From Colwellia sp. (GTDB taxonomy: Bacteria; Pseudomonadota; Gammaproteobacteria; Enterobacterales; Alteromonadaceae), in the NCBI GenBank assembly GCA_029938115.1, contig JAPYOP010000016.1, positions 1-64,000 on the forward strand: a DNA stretch of 64,000 bases. Reading direction: 5' to 3'. Below the pieces are notes generated by a model. The model saw only the letters and a program-made list of their open reading frames with translations. It searched no databases and was not told where the DNA came from. A program made the position numbers and the translations under genes. Each line of letters begins with the position of its first letter. Position 1 is the first letter of the stretch. Shown here piece by piece: positions 17,575 to 26,036 of the stretch.

Positions 17575-18111
17575 ATGAGTATAATGTCTCAATATTTAGT
17601 ACTAACAGCCATGGGCTCAGATAGAACAGGCTGTGTTAGTGAATTAACTAAATTAGCAAGTGAATGCGGTTGTAATATATTAGATAGCAGGATGGCTATA
17701 TTCGGGCTAGAGTTCACCTTTATCATGCTGTTAAATGGTGACAATCGAGCCATTAACAAAATTGAAGCTAGAATTCCAATGGTTGCTCATAGTTTAGAGT
17801 TAATCACCATGATGAAACGCACTTCTGGCCACAAATCATACGATCTTGTTGAACATTACCAAGCACAATATACCGGAACGGATCAGCCGGGTATTCTTAA
17901 AGCTATGACTGCTTTTTTTGCTACCCGAAAAATTGATATTTCATCACTAAAATCAGAAATAGATCCAAAAACAAATAATATGAGTGCCTGTATTTCTATT
18001 GCGTTAACTCAAAAAATTAATATTGATGATATTGAGAATGATTTTTTACAACTATGTGAGCAATTTGGTGTGCAAGGTTGCATCAAAGAGACAACTCATA
18101 GCTTGATATAA
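17575..18111 (+). CDS. gcvR: Glycine cleavage system transcriptional repressor, GcvR
   Basis: A 178-residue protein with two ACT domains (about 6-80 and 93-170), the architecture of E. coli GcvR, which binds glycine and antagonises GcvA at the gcvTHP promoter. Landmarks are LTAMGSDRTGCVSEL at the first domain start and YTGTDQPGILKAMTAFF at the second, both with the ligand-site pattern of ACT domains. The start ATG has GAGGTAAC upstream; a second ATG three codons on is possible. Twenty-three bases before bcp, as in E. coli. It is preceded by the structured element at 17310-17551. Confidence 0.88.
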   Translation: MSIMSQYLVLTAMGSDRTGCVSELTKLASECGCNILDSRMAIFGLEFTFIMLLNGDNRAINKIEARIPMVAHSLELITMMKRTSGHKSYDLVEHYQAQYTGTDQPGILKAMTAFFATRKIDISSLKSEIDPKTNNMSACISIALTQKINIDDIENDFLQLCEQFGVQGCIKETTHSLI

Positions 18112-18134
18112 CTAACACTAAAGAAAGGATTAAT

Positions 18135-18611
18135 ATGAATACCCTAACTATTGGTGATAATGCACCATTATTTACATTAAAAGATGAAAATGAAAAAGAT
18201 GTCGCTTTAACTGACTTTATAGGAAAAAAACAGGTCTTAGTTTATTTTTATCCAAAAGCGATGACTCCTGGTTGTACTGTGCAAGCTCAAAACCTTCGTG
18301 ATAGTAAAAGTCAGTTAAATGAATTAAATACGGTTGTTTTTGGTATTTCACCCGACGAGCCTAAGCGATTAGCAAAGTTTTGCGTGCGCGATGAATTAAA
18401 TTTTACCTTATTATCAGATGTTGATCATAAAGTTGCAGATGATTTTGGCGTTTGGGGCCTAAAGAAGTTTATGGGAAAAGAATATGATGGTATTCACCGT
18501 TTAAGCTTTCTTATCGGCCAAGATGGAAAAATCACACATGTTTTCAATAAATTCAAAACGAAAGACCATCACCAAGTAGTGCTTGATGTGTTAACTGAAT
18601 TAGCTAAATAA
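18135..18611 (+). CDS. bcp: Thiol peroxidase, Bcp/PrxQ family
   Basis: A 158-residue cytoplasmic peroxiredoxin that reduces hydrogen and organic peroxides. The peroxidatic motif is intact: TPGCTVQA with Cys47. E. coli Bcp has its resolving Cys five residues later (ACGLRD), but here that position reads AQNLRD with no Cys. A second Cys is present at residue 83 (LAKFCVRDEL). That pair, 47 and 83, matches the alternative PrxQ type where the resolving Cys lies on helix 3, as I recall for the Xylella enzyme. So a two-Cys mechanism is likely retained by the other geometry. Follows gcvR and ends at a strong convergent terminator. Confidence 0.93.
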   Translation: MNTLTIGDNAPLFTLKDENEKDVALTDFIGKKQVLVYFYPKAMTPGCTVQAQNLRDSKSQLNELNTVVFGISPDEPKRLAKFCVRDELNFTLLSDVDHKVADDFGVWGLKKFMGKEYDGIHRLSFLIGQDGKITHVFNKFKTKDHHQVVLDVLTELAK

Positions 18612-18632
18612 GTTATTTATTTAAACATGCTA

Positions 18633-18667
18633 AAGCAGCAAGTAAGATAATTACTTGCTGCTTTTTA
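18633..18667. terminator. Convergent terminator, bcp / perM
   Basis: A perfect 13-bp stem, AAGCAGCAAGTAA (18633-18645) with its complement at 18651-18663 and a five-base loop, then TTTAT on the plus side. It lies between the two convergent genes. Confidence 0.85.
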
Positions 18668-18669
18668 TA

Positions 18670-19737
18670 TTAACTTTCTTCAAGTTCGCTTTGAGAAGAT
18701 GACCACGCATTGATAACCGCTTTCACCAATGTTGCTAAAGGTATCGCAAAGAATACGCCCCAAAAGCCCCATAGCCCACCAAACAGTATTACTGCAATAA
18801 TAATAGTCACCGGATGTAAGTTTACCGCTTCAGAAAACAGTAGTGGCACAATAACATTACCATCAATGGCTTGAATAATACCGTAAGCCAACATTACATA
18901 GCCCAATTCATTACTAAAGCCCCACTGAAATAATGCAACTAAAAATACCGGAATAGTGACAACGGTAGCGCCTACATAAGGCACGAGTACTGAAAGTCCC
19001 ACTAATACACCTAATAAAACAGAGTAACGTAAATCTAATAGAACAAAAGCAATGGTAGTTGAGATACCGACAATCAAAATTTCAATCACTTTACCGCGAA
19101 TATAGTTCAATATTTGTTGGTTCATCTCTTGACCAACTTGAGTAGCCATACGACGCTCGTTAGGTAAAAAGTGACTAAAACTTGTAAGTAGCTCGCTTTT
19201 ATCTTTAAGAAAGAAGAAAACCATTAGTGGCACTAAAATAAGGTAAACCATTAATGCAACAAGGTCAGAAATTGAATTAAGTGATGCCTTTAGCGCTAGC
19301 TCTCCCCATTCAAGCAACTTTTCTTTTATAGTTGAAATAAAGGTTTCTATTTGTGAAGCCTGAATTATATCTGGGTACTGCTCAGGAAGAGTTAATAAGT
19401 ATTTTTGCCCTTCTGAGATCATATGTGGAACTTCTTGCAGCAAATTACTACTTTGTTTCCAGATAATGGGCATCAATCCCAACATAGCGATCAAAGCAAC
19501 ACCAACAAAAGCGCTAACAACTAATACCGTGGCTCCCGTTCTAGATAACTTTAAACTGACCAACTTATTTACCGGTAAATCTAATAAAAAAGCAATAGAT
19601 AAGGCAACCAACACCGGCATCAATAACTGACTAAAGAAAGCAAGAAATAAAAAAGCACATACTAATATAATCACTAGCGTTACTGCATGTGGATCTGAAA
19701 ATTTTCGTGTATACCAGTCGCTGAACAACTTAAACAT
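18670..19737 (-). CDS. perM: AI-2E family inner-membrane permease (PerM-like)
   Basis: A 355-residue polytopic inner-membrane protein of the AI-2E transporter family, like E. coli PerM (YfgO, 353 residues). Hydrophobic segments: two near the N-terminus (about 17-55), one at 60-85, one around 150-175, and a cluster at 205-335 including the conserved VLVPYVGATVVTIP and the DGNVIVPLLFS segment typical of the family. Roughly eight membrane spans. The adjacent TusA-like gene and divergent bepA reproduce the E. coli perM/bepA neighbourhood. The transported substrate is unknown; the family name reflects one member (TqsA) only. Confidence 0.87.
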   Translation of the reverse strand: MFKLFSDWYTRKFSDPHAVTLVIILVCAFLFLAFFSQLLMPVLVALSIAFLLDLPVNKLVSLKLSRTGATVLVVSAFVGVALIAMLGLMPIIWKQSSNLLQEVPHMISEGQKYLLTLPEQYPDIIQASQIETFISTIKEKLLEWGELALKASLNSISDLVALMVYLILVPLMVFFFLKDKSELLTSFSHFLPNERRMATQVGQEMNQQILNYIRGKVIEILIVGISTTIAFVLLDLRYSVLLGVLVGLSVLVPYVGATVVTIPVFLVALFQWGFSNELGYVMLAYGIIQAIDGNVIVPLLFSEAVNLHPVTIIIAVILFGGLWGFWGVFFAIPLATLVKAVINAWSSSQSELEES

Positions 19738-19773
19738 ATATTTCCTTTACGTTATTTTACATTAAATCAATAT

Positions 19774-19998
19774 TTAATCTTTTTTAGATATGGTAATTTC
19801 AACTACGTTGTTGTCAATACAACTTTGGTTGTAGCAATAATCTAATTTACTCAATAATTTGGGAATATCAGCCTTTGAACCTAAATCAGCTATTTTAAAT
19901 AGACAAAGATCACCGTGTTTCATTTTTTTTAAAATCAAACGTAAATTAACCAATGGAAGTGGACATTTCTCCTGACTAGCATCATATCGAAAGATCAT
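19774..19998 (-). CDS. TusA/SirA-family small sulfurtransferase-like protein
   Basis: A 74-residue protein with the SirA/TusA fold signature: the CPxP motif at residue 12 (KCPLPLVNLRLILKKM) and a strand-helix-strand-helix layout. TusA-family proteins carry persulfide sulfur on this Cys, for tRNA thiolation or other sulfur transfer. Two further Cys lie near residue 55-59 (CYNQSC), less usual for the family. It lies 36 bases upstream of perM on the same strand, an arrangement found in other gammaproteobacteria, so the two may be cotranscribed. Confidence 0.8.
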   Translation of the reverse strand: MIFRYDASQEKCPLPLVNLRLILKKMKHGDLCLFKIADLGSKADIPKLLSKLDYCYNQSCIDNNVVEITISKKD

Positions 19999-20322
19999 TA
20001 TTTATTTCTTTTTTTTAACAAGGTAATCTGAGACAATTATCCCGCTATCTTATCGTAACTATAATCATTTAAATAGCTAAATGAGTAACTTACTATAGTA
20101 CTAATTTAAGTACGTAAATGAATAACGGCTAAATAAAAAAATAGAATGTGATTCGAATCTTTTGACACTATTGAGGTCAAAGAATACAAGATTACTAAGT
20201 TTGATTTAAAATATCATTCCAAAACAAAAAAATATGTAATAGCCTAGCTTTAATTCAATCTAAAGCAATTCATTTTATTCGTATTATATTTCATTCGTTT
20301 ATCGAAGTAACAGGATTTCATA
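19999..20322. promoter_or_regulatory. Divergent intergenic region with candidate promoter at 20162-20190
   Basis: About 320 bases between the TusA-like gene and bepA. TTGACA at 20162-20167 is followed after 17 bases by TACAAG (20185-20190), a plausible sigma-70 promoter toward bepA with a long leader. The same region has a TTTGAC/GTCAAA inverted repeat (from 20161) that could be an operator. No gene or RNA seen. Confidence 0.3.
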
Positions 20323-21789
20323 TTGTTTAACATAAAACCTCTATTACTGAGCTTTGCCATCACCGCAATGATAGCCAGCATTTTCACTTTTGATGTAAAA
20401 GCCAGTGGCCAGAATAATAAAAACAAGCTTCCCGACATAGGCATATCTGGCTTTAGCGTGCTTTCCTTAGATAAAGAACGACAAATAGGTAATGCCATGA
20501 TGCGACAGCTTCGGGCTAGCCAACCTCTTATTCAAGACCCAGTTTTAATAGAATATATTAATCACTTAGGCAACCAGTTGGTAAAAAATGCTCAGGATGT
20601 CAATTATGCGTTTAAATTTTTCTTGATAAACAACAGAGAGCTAAACGCTTTTGCTTTCTTTGGTGGTCATGTTGGCATTCACAGTGGTTTATTAACTACT
20701 GCTGACAATGAAAGTGAACTTGCTTCTGTAATTGCCCATGAAATTTCTCATGTAACTCAACGTCACTTAGCGCGGAGATTAGAATCACAAAGTAAAAGCC
20801 AAACATTAAGTATGGCGGCAATGGTCTCAGGCATACTGCTCGCATTGGTTAATCCTACAGTAGGTATGGCTGCATTAACTGCCACGATGGCGGCCTCTCA
20901 GCAAGCTAGCATTAATTATACTCGTGGCAATGAGAAAGAAGCAGACAGAGTGGGTATCGCTTTATTAGCAAACAGTAATTTTGATCCTCAAGGTGCCCCA
21001 AGCTTCTTCGGTAAAATGTCTGAAAAATTTCGCTATGCAAGTAGACCTCCTGCAATGTTATTAACTCACCCTTTACCTGAATCTCGAATTGCAGATGCTC
21101 GACAGCGAGCACATAATTACCCCGTTAGACATTTACCTCCAAGTTTAAATTTTGAACTGGCCAAGTCTCGAATTCAAGCGCGTTATGAAAGTAATGCCAA
21201 AGATAATATTGCTTATTTTAAACGTCAATTAAGAAAGCAAAGTTATGGTATAAAAGTCGGAGCAGAATATGGTTTAGCGTTATCATATTTTGAAGATGGC
21301 AAATACTTACAAGCTAAAGACATTTTAGAGTTTTTAAAAGAAGGTGATAAAAATAATCTGTTTTACATTGACGCTTTAACCGATGTGTATTTGTCATTAA
21401 AAGAATATGACCAAGCTTTAAGCATGTTAGCGGACTTAAACTTGCTTATGCCTAACAATCAGGTAATCAGCTTAAATTACGGTAACGCGTTACTTTCAGC
21501 GAAGCGCTATGATGAGGCATCATCAGTACTTCAAGACTTTTTACTGGTAAACCCTGGCAACTTTATTGCTTATGATATTTTAACCATGGTTTATAGAAAA
21601 CAAGGAAAGATGGGGTTAATGCACATAACTAAAGCAGAAGTTCTTGCCTTATTAGGTGCATATAAGAAAGCGGTAGATGAGTTACAAACTAGCTACAACT
21701 TTGTTGAAGATCAGCCCCTCTTACAAAAACGAATTAAGGCAAGAGTATTACAACTGCAAGAACAAGAAAATAAGCTAAAACGATTATAA
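20323..21789 (+). CDS. bepA: Periplasmic M48 metalloprotease and chaperone BepA
   Basis: A 488-residue periplasmic zinc protease with a TPR tail, matching E. coli BepA (YfgC), which degrades stalled LptD and helps outer-membrane assembly. A signal peptide covers about residues 1-27 (cleavage after VKA). The catalytic HEISH motif is at 139-143; the third ligand lies in GNEKEADRVG (about 201-210). TPR-like helical repeats follow from about 300 to 485. The start codon is TTG, supported by AGGA eight bases before it; no ATG serves. Next to perM as in E. coli, with arsC after it. Confidence 0.92.
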   Translation: MFNIKPLLLSFAITAMIASIFTFDVKASGQNNKNKLPDIGISGFSVLSLDKERQIGNAMMRQLRASQPLIQDPVLIEYINHLGNQLVKNAQDVNYAFKFFLINNRELNAFAFFGGHVGIHSGLLTTADNESELASVIAHEISHVTQRHLARRLESQSKSQTLSMAAMVSGILLALVNPTVGMAALTATMAASQQASINYTRGNEKEADRVGIALLANSNFDPQGAPSFFGKMSEKFRYASRPPAMLLTHPLPESRIADARQRAHNYPVRHLPPSLNFELAKSRIQARYESNAKDNIAYFKRQLRKQSYGIKVGAEYGLALSYFEDGKYLQAKDILEFLKEGDKNNLFYIDALTDVYLSLKEYDQALSMLADLNLLMPNNQVISLNYGNALLSAKRYDEASSVLQDFLLVNPGNFIAYDILTMVYRKQGKMGLMHITKAEVLALLGAYKKAVDELQTSYNFVEDQPLLQKRIKARVLQLQEQENKLKRL

Positions 21790-21864
21790 TGCCTTAAGAT
21801 CGCTTTAAGACAAGTACATTACTTACACTATTTTGCTATTTACTAAAGAAAGAAGAAATAAACT

Positions 21865-22206
21865 ATGTTAACAATTTACCACAACCCTAGATGCTCGAAA
21901 AGCCGTCAAACACTTGAACTAATCAAAGAGAATTCAAACAAAGAACTTAAAATAGTAGAGTACCTAAAAGAAGCAATAACACAAGAAAACATAAAAGAGC
22001 TTTTAACCCAACTGTCATGCTCTCCTATTGAAATGATGAGAGTAAAAGAAAGCGAATTTAATGAACAAAATTTAAAAAGTGCCGATGATAAAACGTTGAT
22101 TGAAGCTATGGTTGCCACACCAAAACTTATTGAACGACCTATAGTAAGTGATGGTAGTAAAGCTATTATTGGTAGACCCCCGACAAATGTTTTAACATTG
22201 TGTTAG
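21865..22206 (+). CDS. arsC: Glutaredoxin-dependent arsenate reductase family protein (YfgD/ArsC)
   Basis: A 113-residue ArsC-family protein with catalytic Cys at residue 10 (YHNPRCSKSRQTLEL), and the Arg-rich sites found in true arsenate reductases: IERPIV and IGRPP near the C-terminus. This is the E. coli YfgD position, downstream of bepA. It is shorter than plasmid ArsC (141 residues) but typical of the chromosomal form. Activity on arsenate is likely by motif but not certain. Twenty-one bases before the DUF2069 gene. Confidence 0.85.
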   Translation: MLTIYHNPRCSKSRQTLELIKENSNKELKIVEYLKEAITQENIKELLTQLSCSPIEMMRVKESEFNEQNLKSADDKTLIEAMVATPKLIERPIVSDGSKAIIGRPPTNVLTLC

Positions 22207-22227
22207 TCAATAGGTAATAATTAATAT

Positions 22228-22629
22228 ATGAGCACTCAAAACATTTCCACTGATAATTTAAGAAAAATAGCATTGTTTGGTTATTTTTCACTACTTTTTT
22301 TCATGCCTTTATGGTTATTAGTACTATCACCTAGTGAGAGTTTAAGCACGTCAACAACACTAATATTATTCACATTACCTTTACTGTTTCCTTTAAAGGG
22401 ACTACTACAAGGTAACCCATACACTTATGCTTGGGCTAACTTTATTGTATTAATTTATTTTTTACATAGCCTAACAACGCTTTGGGTATTACCAAGCGAT
22501 ATGCCTTGGGCTATTCTAGAACTTATTTTTGCCTCTGCCATGTTTTTAGGTTGTAGCTATTATGCGAAATATAAAGGGCAAGAGCTCGGTCTTAGTATTC
22601 GCAAGCCCAAGAAAGATAAACTAAGTTAA
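22228..22629 (+). CDS. DUF2069 membrane protein
   Basis: A 133-residue inner-membrane protein with four hydrophobic segments (about 11-33, 42-60, 68-88 and 93-112) and a basic C-terminal tail. Landmarks of DUF2069 are visible: the LFPLKGLLQG loop, YTYAWANFIVLIYFLH, and CSYYAKYKGQELG. Family members sit next to arsC/wrbA-type genes in many gammaproteobacteria; function is unknown. Closely spaced after arsC, so probably cotranscribed. Confidence 0.8.
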   Translation: MSTQNISTDNLRKIALFGYFSLLFFMPLWLLVLSPSESLSTSTTLILFTLPLLFPLKGLLQGNPYTYAWANFIVLIYFLHSLTTLWVLPSDMPWAILELIFASAMFLGCSYYAKYKGQELGLSIRKPKKDKLS

Positions 22630-22652
22630 TCTCATCTTATAGGAAGTAATAC

Positions 22653-24536
22653 ATGAAATTTAAAAATCACCTACTCAGTTCAATACTCATTGCAGTGCTA
22701 ACTTTGTCAGCTTGTGGAGGAAGTAAGACCGAGCCTGATGATACTTCTTCAGGCTTAGATTCAATTCTACAACTTGAAAGCAGTTTATTGACTAATCAGG
22801 GTGTAGATTTAATTTTATACTTTCCAAATGATGTATTAACGAATATTCAATGGAGTCAAACCTCAGGCTCTACAATTGACTTACTCGCTGTAAACAGCAA
22901 GGTAGTAGGTTTTACTCCTACAAGTTCAGGTGACTATAGTTTTAAAGCCACTTTTAATAAAAATGGTGGAGCAAGTCAAACTCTCACAAAATCGATTACG
23001 GTTACAAATAACGCGAGTTTGATTACCGCGCGTTTAGCTCACGAAGTATTAAGTGGTAACAAGGTTTCTTTAAGGGCGCAGCTAGACACAAACATTGATA
23101 GTAGTTTAATACAATGGCAGCAAGTAGATGGCCCGACAGTATCTTTGACTGAATCAGATCCGAATGGGCACTTAGCCATATTTTTTGATGCCCCACAAGT
23201 TAGCAAAGATACCTATATTAGTTTCGAAGCCTCGGTGACCGATCAAGGAACAAAGCACACTGATACAGTTACAGTGTTAGTTGAGCCCGCAAATACAATT
23301 AATGCAAGTGCTTATTTTGATACTCGTGTCGCTAAGGTATTTCCTTATAACGAGAACAGCCCTTATAAAGATAATTTAACAAACTGTGTTTATTCAAATA
23401 CTTTAACTAGTTCTTGTACTTTAAGTAAATTACCTCTGATTGCAGAAGAAGTTCAAAACAGCTCTAATACACCGAGTGTTGACACAATTATGGACAGAGT
23501 AGTTGTTTCACATCAGTGGATGGGCGATAGATTTAAAGAGTTTTTAATAAATAACGATCCTAACAACGATATTAAAAACCTGCTAAGAGCAACGACAGCG
23601 ATTGTTATAAGTTATGATGTTCGCCCTTCCTTTTATTGGGCAGCTACCGGTGCTATTTACCTTGATGCTGATAATTTTTGGTTAACCGCTCAAGAACGAG
23701 ACACCATCAATGAAGCACCCGACTTTAGAGCTGATTTTGGTAATGACTTAAAATTTGTGATGCCTTGGCGTTATGTGAAAGAAAATCAATATGCTTCGAG
23801 TTATATTCCGGCAACCGTAAGAACTAATCGTGCCGCTATTATTGGCTTATATAAATTAACGTCTTTAATGTATCATGAGCTTGCTCACGCAAATGATTTT
23901 TTCCCCAGCACTGAGTGGTACATTCACTCATCTCAAACGCGTATACTAGATGCAGCACTTAGCAGTGACTTTGAATCTGATCAATTATCAATTTCGCTGC
24001 CTCTGCAAAGTCAAACTATGCGAAATTTAGCACAAGTCAGTTTTGCTGGTGAGTCAGCAAACAGCACACAAAAAGCCTATTTACCAGCCGACATTGAGGG
24101 CTTTTTTAGTCCCGACATTGCTAATGATTTTTACGCATACTCTAGTTTGCGTGAAGATTATGCAATGTTGTTTGAAGAATTGATGATGCAAAAACGCTTC
24201 GATGTTTTCAGAGATGTTGCCATAACCAATCAACCTACCGGGGATAATATTTCTGCTACAGACTATATTGTTACTTGGGGACAACGTGGCAGAATTGGCG
24301 AAGAAAGTTTAAAACCTAGAGTACTATTTAGTGCAAGCCGAGTTTTGCCGGAATTTGATAGTGTTGCCGCTTTAAACACAGTTCCTGAGCCGATAGCGAT
24401 GACAGTAGGAGATGATTGGATAGAAAACTTAACCATAAGCCCTGCCAACGCACAAAGAAGCGAAAAGAAAGGGCTTAAACTAGAGCCGCAGCCTATTTTT
24501 AATCGGTATTATCAAAAAGCGCTGCCTAAACATTAA
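22653..24536 (+). CDS. Lipoprotein with Ig/PKD-like repeats and an HExxH zinc-protease motif
   Basis: A 627-residue predicted lipoprotein (lipobox LTLSAC, Cys21). Two PKD/K319L-like beta domains follow (about 40-115 and 125-215), recognisable from IQWSQTSGS and IQWQQVDGPTVSL. The larger C-terminal part (about 225-600) holds YHELAHANDFF with HELAH at 408-412, the classic zincin signature, and the DYAMLFEELMM region near 508, which may supply the third ligand. I do not recognise the peptidase family. An anchored periplasmic or cell-surface protease is the best reading. It starts 23 bases after the DUF2069 gene with AGGAAG before the ATG. Confidence 0.7.
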   Translation: MKFKNHLLSSILIAVLTLSACGGSKTEPDDTSSGLDSILQLESSLLTNQGVDLILYFPNDVLTNIQWSQTSGSTIDLLAVNSKVVGFTPTSSGDYSFKATFNKNGGASQTLTKSITVTNNASLITARLAHEVLSGNKVSLRAQLDTNIDSSLIQWQQVDGPTVSLTESDPNGHLAIFFDAPQVSKDTYISFEASVTDQGTKHTDTVTVLVEPANTINASAYFDTRVAKVFPYNENSPYKDNLTNCVYSNTLTSSCTLSKLPLIAEEVQNSSNTPSVDTIMDRVVVSHQWMGDRFKEFLINNDPNNDIKNLLRATTAIVISYDVRPSFYWAATGAIYLDADNFWLTAQERDTINEAPDFRADFGNDLKFVMPWRYVKENQYASSYIPATVRTNRAAIIGLYKLTSLMYHELAHANDFFPSTEWYIHSSQTRILDAALSSDFESDQLSISLPLQSQTMRNLAQVSFAGESANSTQKAYLPADIEGFFSPDIANDFYAYSSLREDYAMLFEELMMQKRFDVFRDVAITNQPTGDNISATDYIVTWGQRGRIGEESLKPRVLFSASRVLPEFDSVAALNTVPEPIAMTVGDDWIENLTISPANAQRSEKKGLKLEPQPIFNRYYQKALPKH

Positions 24537-24549
24537 ATAAAGCTATAAA

Positions 24550-24629
24550 TAAGAGAAATTACTAGTAGCGAGTTACGATCTTAAAAGCAATACACTCACG
24601 TGTGTGTTCGTCACTCGATACTTCTCTTA
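24550..24629. terminator. Long imperfect hairpin between convergent genes
   Basis: TAAGAGAA at 24550-24557 pairs with TTCTCTTA at 24622-24629, continued inward by AGTAGCGAGT against ACTCGATACT with a bulge. It lies between the lipoprotein gene and the FAH-family gene, both ending here, so a transcript-end role is likely, although T-runs are weak. Confidence 0.4.
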
Positions 24630-24653
24630 CCCGTAAGTTTCGTTGTTCTATAC

Positions 24654-25295
24654 TTACTTTGCTAACCAAGCAACTGAGACAAGTGTTTTACCGTCAGAGA
24701 TGACTTTACCGACAAATTTACTGCCCGCAATTATTCGTCCAACGCCTTTTGGTGTACCCGTCATAACAATATCCCCATCATCAAGTGCCATAAAATCTTG
24801 AAGCTGATCTAAAATTATATCAGGCTTGTATAACATCAATTCTACACCACCTGCTTGTATAACCTCACCATTAATGGCTAACTCTAAGCTCAAACCATCA
24901 TAAATTGCATCAATAGCAACAAAGTCGCTAAATACGGCTGCGCCATTAAACGCTTTAGCACGTTCCCATGGCAGACCTTTTGTCTTTAATTTTGCTTGTA
25001 AGTTACGCTTAGTTAAATCTAAACCGATTGCAATCGCGGTAAATTTTCCTTGTTGAGGTTTCCCGGTCTGACATTTTTCTTTTTGATAAAGGAAGCATAG
25101 CTCAGCTTCGAAATGTAATGGCTCTTGATGAAAAGACTCTAACTGGGTAGCAATAGCTGAATTAGGTTTTAAAAAGACCACCATTTCATCCGGCACTTCG
25201 TTACCTAGCTCGGCAATATGATCAACATAGTTTCGGCCAATACAAATAATTTTTGAAGGAGTGATTTCTTGATTGTCAAAATTGACAGAGTTCAT
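24654..25295 (-). CDS. Fumarylacetoacetate hydrolase (FAH) family protein, YcgM-like
   Basis: A 213-residue single-domain FAH-fold protein. Family marks: the N-terminal IICIGRNYVDHIAELG, the metal-binding FEAELCFLY (Glu-x-Glu), and the C-terminal DGDIVMTGTPKGVG. Members of this size hydrolyse acylpyruvates or decarboxylate oxaloacetate; the exact substrate cannot be read. It follows hda by 21 bases on the same strand, likely cotranscribed, with no obvious functional link. Confidence 0.85.
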   Translation of the reverse strand: MNSVNFDNQEITPSKIICIGRNYVDHIAELGNEVPDEMVVFLKPNSAIATQLESFHQEPLHFEAELCFLYQKEKCQTGKPQQGKFTAIAIGLDLTKRNLQAKLKTKGLPWERAKAFNGAAVFSDFVAIDAIYDGLSLELAINGEVIQAGGVELMLYKPDIILDQLQDFMALDDGDIVMTGTPKGVGRIIAGSKFVGKVISDGKTLVSVAWLAK

Positions 25296-25316
25296 AATGC
25301 TCTCAGTAGCAATGAA

Positions 25317-26036
25317 TTAAGTAATATTTAAAACATCTTTAATAAAAGGAATGGTGATTTTGCGCTGTTCTCTTATAGAGGCTTTATCAAGAACATCAAG
25401 CGAAGCAATTAAGTTTTCCATTTCTCGTGATAATCGATTCAATAAAAAATTGGCGGCTTCATCACTAAGCATCAACCCGCGCTTTGCCGCTCGAAACTGC
25501 AAAGCCGATACTTTTTCAAGATCAGTTAATGGCTTAAGCTGTTCAGTTAACCCCCAACTTAAGCGAGAGATTAAATCAGGTAACGTTAACCCCAACTGCC
25601 CTACACTTTGATCGCCACTGATTAATAAACAATTATTTTGCTCTAATACTCGGTTATATAAATCAAAAATAGCCTGTTGCCATAATTTGTTACCGGCAAG
25701 CAGTTGAATATCATCTAAACAGATAACATTAATCTGCTCTAAGCCGTCTAATACTTCAACTGGCAGCTGTAATAACTCAGCACAAGATAAGCACACAGAC
25801 GTTTTATCCAATTGCGAAGCATATGCGCTACAAGCATGTAATAAATGAGATTTACCAACGCCACTTAAACCAAAAAGATAAAAACTTCTAGGTTGGCTTG
25901 ATTGACCCTGTTCAGTTTTATCAAGAAATAACGCTAATTGACTAACCACTGATCGATTTGATTCACTGAGGTAACTCTCGAATGTTTCATCATCGGGTAA
26001 CTGCACTGATAAAGCGAGTTGTGTCGTACTCTTCAT
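25317..26036 (-). CDS. hda: DnaA regulatory inactivator Hda
   Basis: A 239-residue AAA+ protein that, with the DNA-loaded sliding clamp, stimulates DnaA-ATP hydrolysis and prevents re-initiation. The N-terminal clamp-binding segment reads QLALSVQLPDDETFE, corresponding to E. coli QLSLPL. The P-loop FGLSGVGKSHLLHA, CLDDIQLLAG and the C-terminal IREQRKITIPF match E. coli Hda. The P-loop is closer to consensus than the E. coli version (REGAGRSH). Start chosen at the ATG 26036 with GGGG upstream; its A is the last base of the preceding stop (TAATG), so translation is coupled to the DUF2066 gene. The TTG at 26048 is the alternative. Confidence 0.93.
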   Translation of the reverse strand: MKSTTQLALSVQLPDDETFESYLSESNRSVVSQLALFLDKTEQGQSSQPRSFYLFGLSGVGKSHLLHACSAYASQLDKTSVCLSCAELLQLPVEVLDGLEQINVICLDDIQLLAGNKLWQQAIFDLYNRVLEQNNCLLISGDQSVGQLGLTLPDLISRLSWGLTEQLKPLTDLEKVSALQFRAAKRGLMLSDEAANFLLNRLSREMENLIASLDVLDKASIREQRKITIPFIKDVLNIT

